Assembly: GCA_003661365.1 (NCBI GenBank)
Contig: QMVZ01000103.1
Span: 1 to 5,855, forward strand
Direction of reading: 5' to 3'
DNA length: 5,855 nt
DNA from: Thermoproteota archaeon
GTDB taxonomy: Archaea; Korarchaeota; Korarchaeia; Korarchaeales; Korarchaeaceae
Positions 1 through 5,670 of the stretch are shown in pieces (the first letter of the stretch is position 1; each line of letters opens with the position of its first letter). The notes under the pieces were generated by a model. That model was given only the letters and a program-made list of their open reading frames with translations, made no database searches and was not told the origin of the DNA. A program made the translations under genes and the position numbers.

Positions 1-91
1 CCAATAATATAACCCACATCCAGAAAAACCATGAAATACCAAGAGCAAGAGCAAAAAAATGCCATGGATTTGCTTTTGAAATTGTTTTCAT
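1..91 (-). CDS. N-terminus of a membrane protein, probably CPBP/CAAX-type intramembrane protease (partial, runs off left edge)
   Basis: Reading leftward from the ATG at 91-89, the frame is open to the window edge and gives 30 residues: MKTISKANPW, then a hydrophobic, aromatic-rich helix with FFALALGISWFFW. A short polar start followed by a helix with a Phe-rich FxLxxxxSWxxW pattern is typical of the first membrane segment of CPBP (CAAX/Abi) proteases. The catalytic EExxxR and HxxxH motifs would lie outside the window, so the family call is an inference from the N-terminus only. The ATG begins one base after the stop (95-93) of the SpoIIM-like gene, so the two are almost certainly one transcript and probably translationally coupled. 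A weak SD-like AAAGGG lies just upstream, inside the preceding gene. It could instead be another multi-pass membrane protein. Confidence 0.5.
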   Translation of the reverse strand, partial: MKTISKANPWHFFALALGISWFFWMWVILL

Positions 92-92
92 G

Positions 93-698
93 CTATTTAC
101 CCTTTTCGTTTGTTAGTCTCATATTAAGTGCGGGGACCAGAATTTCATATAACGTTCTGGGGATATGTGAAGTTTGTGGAGCGCAAGCGGAGCAAATTTG
201 GGCGAGCGATAGCGAGCCACATATCCCTCTGTTAGGCGATATGGCTGATATCTCCATCAGATACCTACATTCGTTGAATGCTGCTAGAACTAAAAGAATT
301 AAACTCACTAGAAGGAACAATAATTCATATTTCGACAATTTGACTTCCTTAAATCTCCGTATTTTTCTGAACTTTTCACCGCGCCATCTCTCAGCATAAA
401 ACATGGCTAAATTTACCGTGGCAACACATGCAAAAATATAAGCTGAAAACTCCAGGAATCCAATTTGCAGGAATAATAGCCACCCTTCCAAGGTGTAGGC
501 TGATATACCTCCACTAAAAGAGTTTGTTCCAGCAAAGAGCCCTATCATAACGGTATTGGCATATAGTGGAAGATAACCAAGGGTGAATGATCGCACTCTG
601 TAATGATTCACTCCCACTATGATACCCAGCACAAATATATTGTAAACTAAGGTCTTAGTGAAGGAAGAAAGGGAAGATTCTTTTTCTTCGAATACCAT
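93..698 (-). CDS. SpoIIM-like (DUF95) multi-pass membrane protein, main C-terminal part of a frame-split gene
   Basis: This 201-codon frame holds four of the five expected membrane segments, roughly residues 17-35, 44-62, 71-100 and 123-142. The order matches the SpoIIM/DUF95 family. There is a helix with YNIFVLGIIVG, then a Gly/Asn-rich segment (LGYLPLYANTVMIGLF), then FLQIGFLEFSAYIFA, which resembles the family's 'PHGxxElxAxxxA' helix with the His missing, and a final LILLVLAAFNE helix like the usual 'AAxxE' end. In archaea these proteins are integral membrane proteins of poorly known role. The first ATG here (698) has no SD nearby, and the expected first membrane helix lies in a different frame just upstream (852-655). 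I therefore read this as the continuation of that gene rather than a separate start. After the last helix comes a tail of about 55 residues with three cysteines (GICGSLSLAQICSAC), longer than I expect for the family. The family call is moderate, from pattern only. Confidence 0.6.
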   Translation of the reverse strand: MVFEEKESSLSSFTKTLVYNIFVLGIIVGVNHYRVRSFTLGYLPLYANTVMIGLFAGTNSFSGGISAYTLEGWLLFLQIGFLEFSAYIFACVATVNLAMFYAERWRGEKFRKIRRFKEVKLSKYELLFLLVSLILLVLAAFNECRYLMEISAISPNRGICGSLSLAQICSACAPQTSHIPRTLYEILVPALNMRLTNEKGK

Positions 699-852
699 AA
701 GCGGGCAAGGGCAGTTCCTTCATAATGCCTTCTGGCAGGAAAAGAAGGCCGAAAGCGTAGGCAAGAGCTAGGAAGGTAAAGAAAAACATAAAAGCATACC
801 CTGTTCTTACCCAAAGTCTTTCGTGACCTAAGTTTTTTATGAGATTCTTCAT
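655..852 (-). CDS. N-terminal part of the SpoIIM-like membrane protein, with the true translation start
   Basis: The ATG at 852 has a strong SD, AGGAGG on the minus strand (867-862), nine bases away, so this is the best supported start of the locus. The product begins MKNLIKNLGHERLWVR, followed by one membrane helix (about residues 17-40, with FMFFFTFLALAYAFGLLFL), as in the first helix of SpoIIM-family proteins. After about residue 53 the sequence turns into IRRKRIFPFFLH and stops at 655, while the neighbouring frame (ATG 698) continues with the remaining helices. Joining the frames at the A5 run (T5 on the plus strand, near 680-685) would remove one base and give one protein of about 252 residues, a normal family length. 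The gene is therefore a frameshifted gene, an assembly error, or two overlapping ORFs. The 44-base overlap and lack of a second SD favour the first two. Confidence 0.55.
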   Translation of the reverse strand: MKNLIKNLGHERLWVRTGYAFMFFFTFLALAYAFGLLFLPEGIMKELPLPAYGIRRKRIFPFFLH

Positions 853-1114
853 TTTTCAGTGCCTCCTACTATTGAATCGGCCATTTTGCCCAACCTATTG
901 TGATCGAATTGAGAGAAAAAATTTTGTTGATAATAAGGCTGTTGCATTCTTAAGGTTTAAGGATCAAGAGCATATCGTTGTGAAAGTCGATCTGGTTAAT
1001 GGAAAAATAACGAAGATAGAAGAGGAAAAAGCTCGTATGGAAGTTAATAACATGGAAGAAAATTGGCGGGTTAAAGGCACACTTTATTCTGAAAATAAAC
1101 TTGGTGCATTCTGA
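839..1114 (+). CDS. Doubtful small hypothetical protein or gene remnant
   Basis: I do not recognise this 91-codon frame. Its first 30 or so codons are antisense to the start and upstream region of the SpoIIM-like gene, and the ATG at 839 has no SD. From about residue 33 the translation looks more protein-like: AVAFLRFKDQEHIVVKVDL, then a turn NGKI and a charged KIEEEKARMEV stretch, ending in KLGAF. The alternation of hydrophobic and polar residues around VVKVDLVNGKITKI suggests two beta strands joined by a turn. No ATG, GTG or TTG with an SD lies just ahead of this better part. It may be the surviving 3' end of a decayed gene, or a chance open frame. Nothing in the neighbours suggests a role. 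Confidence 0.28.
   Translation: MRFFIFQCLLLLNRPFCPTYCDRIERKNFVDNKAVAFLRFKDQEHIVVKVDLVNGKITKIEEEKARMEVNNMEENWRVKGTLYSENKLGAF
862..867 (-). promoter_or_regulatory. Ribosome binding site of the SpoIIM-like gene
   Basis: AGGAGG on the minus strand, nine bases before the ATG at 852, perfectly complements the archaeal 16S rRNA 3' end. It fixes the start of the frame-split membrane protein at 852 rather than at the ATG at 698. Confidence 0.65.
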
Positions 1115-1317
1115 TCTCCTCAAAAGTAAATGATAAATGCACTCAAATGGAAGAAAAATAATCTAAGGAATTAAGAATTATCACTTTATTATCGTGATTC
1201 TTTGGACTTGCTTCGCATCTATAAAGTAGCCTCCTTTATTCTCTGGAAGGGTAGAGGTTAAGAACCTGAGTTCTTTGCTATCCTAGGGGTATCCAAAATC
1301 TTGATTTATCTATAAGA
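1115..1317. other. Gene-free spacer with three small hairpins
   Basis: I see no open frame worth calling and no tRNA-like cloverleaf or T-arm. The stretch holds three local inverted repeats in a row. ATCAC/GTGAT is at 1180-1184 and 1194-1198, with a 9-base loop. ATAAAG/CTTTAT is at 1221-1226 and 1234-1239, with a 7-base loop. The third is a two-part hairpin at 1249-1283, with outer arms GGGTAG/CTATCC (one G-U pair) and inner arms AAGAAC/GTTCTT around the tetraloop CTGA. The candidate argS promoter lies just downstream, so the hairpins are probably not part of the argS leader. They could belong to a small RNA or to a regulatory region. Confidence 0.35.
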
Positions 1318-1326
1318 TTTATTAAA
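1318..1326 (+). promoter_or_regulatory. Candidate TATA box of argS
   Basis: TTTATTAAA sits about 31 bases before the argS ATG at 1353, in an AT-rich stretch that also holds TTTATCTATA (1305-1314). Archaeal TATA boxes lie about 26-27 bases before the transcription start, so the mRNA would begin only a few bases ahead of the ATG. This fits the absence of any SD there. Placement is by eye. Confidence 0.4.
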
Positions 1327-1352
1327 CGAAGCTTCTAGTTGTTCGTATGTGA

Positions 1353-3245
1353 ATGCATTTGGACCCCCTTAATGAAGTAAGAAGAGCTTTCGCTGATAAC
1401 TTATCGAAGGTGATTAAGGACCTGTATTCTTTTGACATCAAAGTAACCGTCTCAAGAGTTCCAAATCTGAATTTTGGGGATCTTGGTTCTCCTGTGGCTT
1501 TCGAACTAGCAAAAATCCTGAAAAAGGAGCCAAATGAGATATCTAATCAACTTTCTGCATCTTTAGACGTTTCTTCCATACCTTATGCCCATTCTTCTGA
1601 TGCAAAGGGTGGATTTGTTAACCTAAAGCTTAACAGAAAGGATTTTGCCAAGGCTGTAATAGACTCTACTATCAAAGTTGGGCCTGATTTCGGCTCCTCA
1701 CTGATCGAGAGAAGTAGGGTCATGGTGGAGCACACTAGTGCCAATCCAGTTCATCCACTTCACGTTGGTAGTGGCAGGAATGCTGTAATCGGGGACACTT
1801 TTGCTAACATCCTTGAGAAACTTGGCTTTGAGGTTTCAAGGCACTACTTAGTTAATGACAGCGGGAGGCAAGCCTCTCTCCTCGTCTATGCTAGATCAAG
1901 GCTACCAGATGCCAAAGTTGAGGGCAAGCCAGACCACTGGTACGGCGTCCTTTATGCCGCTTGCAACTGCATAATCGAACTCAAGAAAAGAAGAGGGAAA
2001 GAGGCTGAGGAATGGAAAGAAGCCCTTGAAGAGCTTAGAAAAAGGGCACCTGATTTAGTAAACAAACTTGAGGAGGAAATAAACAAGGACGAGAACCCTG
2101 AAGCCTCTGTTGCAGAACTTAACAAGAAATACCAAGAGGGAAAGGATGAGGTCGTGAAAGCCATGTTTCGCGAAGTCACTGAGGCTGTCATGGAAGGGTT
2201 CAAGCAGACTTTAGAAAGGCTAGGGATAAGGCATGATGCCTATGACTGGGAGAGCGAGCTTATTTGGGGAGGATGGATAGACAAGGCTTTGCAAAGGCTG
2301 AAAAAGTCGGGCTACCTTGAGAAAGAGGATGGTGCATACTACGTAAACTTACTTAAAGCTGCAGAGGAGAGGGAGGACATAAGGAAAGTTCTTGGGGGAA
2401 ATATTGAAGAGATAAGGACAAAAATGCCACCAGTTTACTACCTGAGCAGGTCTGACGGGACCTGGCTTTACACAGGGACGGATGTCGGTTATTCCCTCTA
2501 CAAGTTCGAAGGATTGAAGGAGGACAAGGTATACAACGTAATTGGAGTAGATCAGAAGCTTGCTCAGCTCCAACTTAGAGCCGCTATGGCTCTGATGGGC
2601 ATTGATCCAAACAAGTTAGTTCACTTCAGTTACGAGTTTGTGGATCTTCCAGAGGTGAAGATGAGTGGAAGGCGGGGGAGATACGTGACTATAGACGAGC
2701 TCTTGGATGAAGCAAAGAAGAGGGTCAAAGACCTTTTGAAGGAGAGGGTTGGCATAGAAGAGAAGGAAGTTGAGGAGATAGCTGAGAAAGTTGCAGTAGG
2801 TGCCATAAGATATGCCCTGATAAATGTCATACCGAGCAAGAAAGTCATCTTCACATGGGACAGAGTTCTAAACCTTCAAGAGAACAGCGGTCCCTTCATC
2901 CAGTACGCATACACTAGGACAAGAGGCATCCTTAGGAAAGCTGGAGAAGTCCCAGAAGAATTTGATGCCTCTCATTTGGGGGAAGAAATTGAAATAGAAC
3001 TCATCTACAAGATTGCAGAGCTTCCCGAGACGATTAGAAACTGCTATTGGCTGATGCGTCCCGATATACTAGCCCAGTACGCCAATGATCTTGCCATGCT
3101 GATAAACAAGTTCTATGAAAAATGTCCAGTAATTGCCGCACCCAAAGGGGTAAGAGAAGCTCGAACCGCCCTAGTTAAAGCAGCTTCCATCGCGCTAGGC
3201 AATGCAATGGACATCTTGGGCATCCCTAGACTGGATAAGATGTGA
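1353..3245 (+). CDS. argS: Arginyl-tRNA synthetase
   Basis: This cytoplasmic class I synthetase joins arginine to tRNA(Arg) using ATP and needs bound tRNA for activation. At 630 residues it has full family length and the usual order. The N-terminal tRNA-binding (Add-1) domain spans about residues 1-110, with NLNFGDLGSPVAF. The Rossmann catalytic core starts at about 123, with MVEHTSANPVHPLHVGSGRN carrying the HIGH-type motif at 137-140. A charged helical insert covers about 205-285, and SRSDGTWLYTGTDVGY is at 365-380. The KMSK-type loop is KMSGRRG (436-442), as in many archaeal ArgRS. The C-terminal DALR anticodon domain starts at about 515 (FIQYAYTRTRGILRKA) and ends in LGIPRLDKM. The oddity is HVGS instead of HxGH at the active site. 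An in-frame TGA directly precedes the ATG, fixing the start. There is no SD, so initiation is probably leaderless or on a very short leader. The gene stands alone. Confidence 0.97.
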   Translation: MHLDPLNEVRRAFADNLSKVIKDLYSFDIKVTVSRVPNLNFGDLGSPVAFELAKILKKEPNEISNQLSASLDVSSIPYAHSSDAKGGFVNLKLNRKDFAKAVIDSTIKVGPDFGSSLIERSRVMVEHTSANPVHPLHVGSGRNAVIGDTFANILEKLGFEVSRHYLVNDSGRQASLLVYARSRLPDAKVEGKPDHWYGVLYAACNCIIELKKRRGKEAEEWKEALEELRKRAPDLVNKLEEEINKDENPEASVAELNKKYQEGKDEVVKAMFREVTEAVMEGFKQTLERLGIRHDAYDWESELIWGGWIDKALQRLKKSGYLEKEDGAYYVNLLKAAEEREDIRKVLGGNIEEIRTKMPPVYYLSRSDGTWLYTGTDVGYSLYKFEGLKEDKVYNVIGVDQKLAQLQLRAAMALMGIDPNKLVHFSYEFVDLPEVKMSGRRGRYVTIDELLDEAKKRVKDLLKERVGIEEKEVEEIAEKVAVGAIRYALINVIPSKKVIFTWDRVLNLQENSGPFIQYAYTRTRGILRKAGEVPEEFDASHLGEEIEIELIYKIAELPETIRNCYWLMRPDILAQYANDLAMLINKFYEKCPVIAAPKGVREARTALVKAASIALGNAMDILGIPRLDKM

Positions 3246-3402
3246 GATTAGACTAATTGGGGGATAATCTGGAGGTAATAAAAGCCTAAAGTTTGAATGG
3301 TTTTATTGATTTGGTTCTAGTCTCACAGCATGAACTAAAAGGTCGGATTTTAATTTTACAGCAAGCAAGAATGAGAAATATCCCTCAGACATGATAGATC
3401 AA
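3246..3402 (+). promoter_or_regulatory. Spacer after argS with probable promoter of the amidohydrolase gene
   Basis: No credible gene lies here. Two AT-rich stretches could be TATA boxes. TTTTATTG at about 3300-3307 is similar to the box before the DUF3795 gene. TTTTAATTTTA at 3348-3358 would put the transcript start near 3380 and give a leader of about 45 bases holding the SD at 3403. I prefer the second. No clear T-run terminator follows argS, so read-through from argS is also possible. Confidence 0.3.
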
Positions 3403-3410
3403 GAGGAGGT
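3403..3410 (+). promoter_or_regulatory. Ribosome binding site of the amidohydrolase gene
   Basis: GAGGAGGT contains a perfect AGGAGGT match to the 16S rRNA 3' end but lies 14 bases before GTG 3425, rather far. A second, weaker match, GAAGGTGA (3421-3428), sits five bases before TTG 3434. The pair leaves the exact start open between GTG 3425 and TTG 3434. Confidence 0.5.
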
Positions 3411-3424
3411 TAGGTTTAGAGAAG

Positions 3425-5029
3425 GTGAGTTCCTTGGATTATGATATAGTGATTAAAGGAGGAATTTTGGTAGATGGTACTGGAAATCCATGGATTAGAG
3501 CTGATGTTGGCGTAAGAAACGGAAAGATAGTTAAAGTAGGAAGGATCGAAGGCAAGGCAGACGTACTTATTAGGGCCGAAGGGATGTTAGTAGCCCCTGG
3601 TTTTATAGATATTCACTCCCACGATGACCTGATTTTCTTTAGAGATGTATATAACAAACCAAAGCTTCTACAGGGTGTAACAACAGTAGTTATGGGTAAC
3701 TGCGGTCTTAGCCCAGCCCCTCTTAGTCGAGAGACAGTTGATGATCTAAAGGCCTATCTTTCCATCTTATGTGAGGACGTAGAATTGAATTGGAGATCAT
3801 ATGGTGACTTTCTTAGCAAGCTAGAAGAGATTCAGCCTTTGGGAACGAATGTCTTAGGTTTAGTTGGTCACGGAACCGTGAGAATAGCTGTTATGGGCAT
3901 GGATGCCAGAGATCCAAGTGAAGAAGAGCTTGAGGAGATGAAAGAATTGATTTCTCTCTCGATGAAGGAGGGAGCATATGGCATGTCCACTGGTCTGATA
4001 TATCCGCCTGGAGCTTACGCAAAAACTGAAGAGATAATTGAACTTGCGAAAGTAGTTGCTAAGTTTGGAGGCATTTATTCTTCTCACATTAGAAACGAGG
4101 GTAGGCAGCTGATAGAAGCGGTCTCTGAAGCAATAAGAATTGGCGAGGAATCAGGGGTTCCCGTTGAGATATCTCACCACAAAGCTGCTGGAAAAAAGAA
4201 TTGGGGGAAAACCGAAGAAACCCTAAGGATGATCGAGGAAGCCAGACAACGAGGGATAGAGGTTACAGCAGACGCCTACCCTTACTCTGCAGGAAGTACA
4301 TATCTTGCCGCTTTACTACCTCCTTGGGCTCATGAAGGGGGTGTTGAAAAGCTTATTGAGAGGATGAAAAGTCGAGAAGAGAGGGAAAAGATAAGAAAGG
4401 CGATGGAAGAGGGTGAAGAATGGGAAAACATGGTTAGAGAGACAGGATGGGATCGAGTGGTACTGTCTTACTCCCCAAGCTTCAGCGAGTTTGAGGGTAA
4501 GAGCCTATTTGAGATATCTAAACAACTAGAAACCGACCCGTATGACCTATTGTTCTCAATCTTGGAGAAAGATGGAACTAACTCTATGATCATAATTCAC
4601 TCAATGAGCGAAGAGGACGTAACGAGAGTCATAAGTCATCCATATGTAATGATTGGAACCGATGGTCTCGATATAGGCGTTGGTAAGCCCCATCCCAGGA
4701 CATACGGAACTTTTCCTAGGGTTATTAGAAGATTTGTAAGGGAAAAGAGGGTCCTGACCATAGAGGAGGCAATAAGGAAGATGACCTCGATGCCAGCCCA
4801 CAAGCTTGGGCTCAAGCAAAAAGGGTTGATTAGAGAGGGATATGACGCCGACATAGTGGTATTAAGCCAAAACATACTTGATCAAGCTACTTATTCAAAT
4901 CCCAGAGTTCCCCCCAAGGGTATAGAGTTTGTGATTGTGAACGGAGTCCTAAGCGTTGAGAGAGGAAAGCTATTAGAGAGGGGAGGAAGAGTTTTGTGGT
5001 CTAGATGGATCGGCCTGTCATATGCATGA
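3425..5029 (+). CDS. N-acyl-D-amino-acid deacylase family amidohydrolase (D-aminoacylase-like)
   Basis: This family hydrolyses N-acyl-D-amino acids to a D-amino acid and a carboxylate; the actual substrate here is unknown. The 534-residue protein has the full fold. An N-terminal beta segment (DYDIVIKGGILVDGTGNPW) is followed by the amidohydrolase metal motif GFIDIHSHDD (His64, His66). GNCGLSPAPL follows, with Cys93 as the likely metal-ligand cysteine of the family, then SSHIRNEG (His221), EISHHKA (His251/252) and TADAYPYSAGSTYL. GTDG (Asp413) is the expected catalytic aspartate, followed by KPHPRTYGTFPRV and the C-terminal beta domain (GYDADIVVL). All expected metal and catalytic residues are present. 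There is no signal peptide, so it is cytoplasmic. The GTG start is the furthest upstream in frame before a TAG at 3395, and TTG 3434 is a good alternative giving M-DYDIVIKGG. T-runs follow the stop, so it appears monocistronic. Confidence 0.93.
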   Translation: MSSLDYDIVIKGGILVDGTGNPWIRADVGVRNGKIVKVGRIEGKADVLIRAEGMLVAPGFIDIHSHDDLIFFRDVYNKPKLLQGVTTVVMGNCGLSPAPLSRETVDDLKAYLSILCEDVELNWRSYGDFLSKLEEIQPLGTNVLGLVGHGTVRIAVMGMDARDPSEEELEEMKELISLSMKEGAYGMSTGLIYPPGAYAKTEEIIELAKVVAKFGGIYSSHIRNEGRQLIEAVSEAIRIGEESGVPVEISHHKAAGKKNWGKTEETLRMIEEARQRGIEVTADAYPYSAGSTYLAALLPPWAHEGGVEKLIERMKSREEREKIRKAMEEGEEWENMVRETGWDRVVLSYSPSFSEFEGKSLFEISKQLETDPYDLLFSILEKDGTNSMIIIHSMSEEDVTRVISHPYVMIGTDGLDIGVGKPHPRTYGTFPRVIRRFVREKRVLTIEEAIRKMTSMPAHKLGLKQKGLIREGYDADIVVLSQNILDQATYSNPRVPPKGIEFVIVNGVLSVERGKLLERGGRVLWSRWIGLSYA

Positions 5030-5066
5030 TTCCCCTAGAGCAATCGCATTCCCGAATTTCTGTGCG

Positions 5067-5093
5067 TTTTTGCCTTCGCTTGCCGGATTTTTT
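5067..5093 (+). terminator. T-run terminator after the amidohydrolase gene
   Basis: A T5 run (5067-5071) and a T6 run (5088-5093) start 38 bases after the amidohydrolase stop and lie ahead of the next promoter. Archaeal RNA polymerase stops at such U-runs without needing a strong hairpin, and none is obvious here. Confidence 0.5.
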
Positions 5094-5121
5094 CTGTTGT
5101 AAAAGGGTTTTGAACTGATAG

Positions 5122-5129
5122 TTTTTATT
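5122..5129 (+). promoter_or_regulatory. TATA box of the DUF3795 gene (leaderless)
   Basis: TTTTTATT is centred about 26-27 bases before the ATG at 5152, which is the archaeal TATA-to-start distance. The transcript should therefore begin at or next to that ATG. No SD lies before 5152 or before the internal ATG at 5185, which agrees with leaderless translation. Confidence 0.6.
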
Positions 5130-5151
5130 GTTCAAAATTACTCGGCTAGTT

Positions 5152-5601
5152 ATGAGGGAAAGCAGCGTTTCATATGAGTTCGAAATGAATCTAGTCGGAT
5201 TCTGTGGTCTGTATTGTCGAGAGTGCGATTACTACAAGAATATCTTTGGAAACAAGGCAAAGGATCTCCTTGCTGAGATAGAGAAAAGTAAGTGGATCAA
5301 AACGGTTTGGAAGAGCCTTGACGCTCCTTTTGACGCGGATCGTTTTATAGAAGCACTAAAGTGGGTAGCATCATCAAGCGGCTGTCTTGGATGCATTGCC
5401 GGGGCTGGTTGGCCTGATTGTCCGATCAGGAAATGTGCCAAAGCCAGGGATGTTAGAGGATGCTTTGACTGCGAGGACTATCCATGCGACATAATCTCTG
5501 TGGAACAGGCGGCATCTCAAAGGGAACTTATTGAACAAATCAAGGCTAGAGGTTTAAGAGGGTACATTAGGGCTAGGAGAGGAGAGACAAGAATCGATTA
5601 G
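5152..5601 (+). CDS. DUF3795 family cysteine-rich protein
   Basis: This is a small soluble protein of 149 residues with ten cysteines, probably binding zinc or an iron-sulfur cluster; the family has no firm function. The DUF3795 pattern is clear. FCGLYCREC sits near the N-terminus (Cys18, 22, 25), then a helical middle (DLLAEIEKSKWIKTVWK), then SGCLGC (Cys78, 81), WPDCPIRKC (Cys90, 95) and GCFDCEDYPC (Cys104, 107, 112). A charged helix with RGYIRARRGE ends the protein. The frame stays open upstream to TTG 5128, but that codon falls inside the TATA box, so I start at ATG 5152. ATG 5185 (MNLVGFCGLYC) is closer to the usual family start and is the alternative. The gene has its own promoter and converges with a minus-strand gene to the right. 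Confidence 0.85.
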   Translation: MRESSVSYEFEMNLVGFCGLYCRECDYYKNIFGNKAKDLLAEIEKSKWIKTVWKSLDAPFDADRFIEALKWVASSSGCLGCIAGAGWPDCPIRKCAKARDVRGCFDCEDYPCDIISVEQAASQRELIEQIKARGLRGYIRARRGETRID

Positions 5602-5602
5602 A

Positions 5603-5642
5603 TAGGAGATATTCATAAGAAATCTAACTACGTAGGCTCCTA
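5603..5642. repeat. Short inverted repeat between convergent genes
   Basis: TAGGAG (5603-5608) is matched by CTCCTA (5637-5642), with a 28-base interior. A small palindrome, CTACGTAG, lies next to the right arm. The element sits between two converging genes and could act in termination, but the arms are short and no T-run follows on either strand. Confidence 0.2.
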
Positions 5643-5670
5643 GCAAATATCATCTAAAAATATCCAGAAG

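Noticed and set aside
31..399. 122-codon plus-strand open frame
   Set aside because: It lies antisense to the SpoIIM-like gene and the protease-like start. It has no SD, its translation lacks any family pattern, and the minus-strand frames have clear membrane helices.
1200..1300. Possible tRNA gene or C/D or H/ACA guide RNA in the hairpin-rich spacer
   Set aside because: No T-arm consensus, acceptor stem pairing or anticodon arm fits. The CTGA in the loop has no matching C box at proper distance, and no ACA box follows the last hairpin.
1952..2203. Minus-strand Ser/Phe-rich open frame
   Set aside because: It is antisense to the charged helical insert of argS; the Ser/Phe/Leu composition is what reversed Glu/Lys codons give.
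2349..2573. Minus-strand open frame inside argS
   Set aside because: It is antisense to the conserved SDGT region of the synthetase and has no supporting start signal.
2630..2854. Minus-strand open frame inside argS
   Set aside because: It mirrors the KMSGR region and its charged downstream helices; no family features.
3270..3320. Tiny open frame after an SD-like GGAGGT downstream of argS
   Set aside because: It would encode only seven residues, with the SD about 20 bases away, so it is not supportable as a gene.
3860..4087. Minus-strand open frame inside the amidohydrolase gene
   Set aside because: It is antisense to well conserved family motifs and shows no own signals.
4601..4875. Two overlapping minus-strand open frames inside the amidohydrolase gene
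   Set aside because: Both are shadows of the conserved GTDG and C-terminal segments.
5232..5441. Minus-strand open frame inside the DUF3795 gene
   Set aside because: It is antisense to the cysteine-motif region, whose plus-strand reading matches the family clearly.
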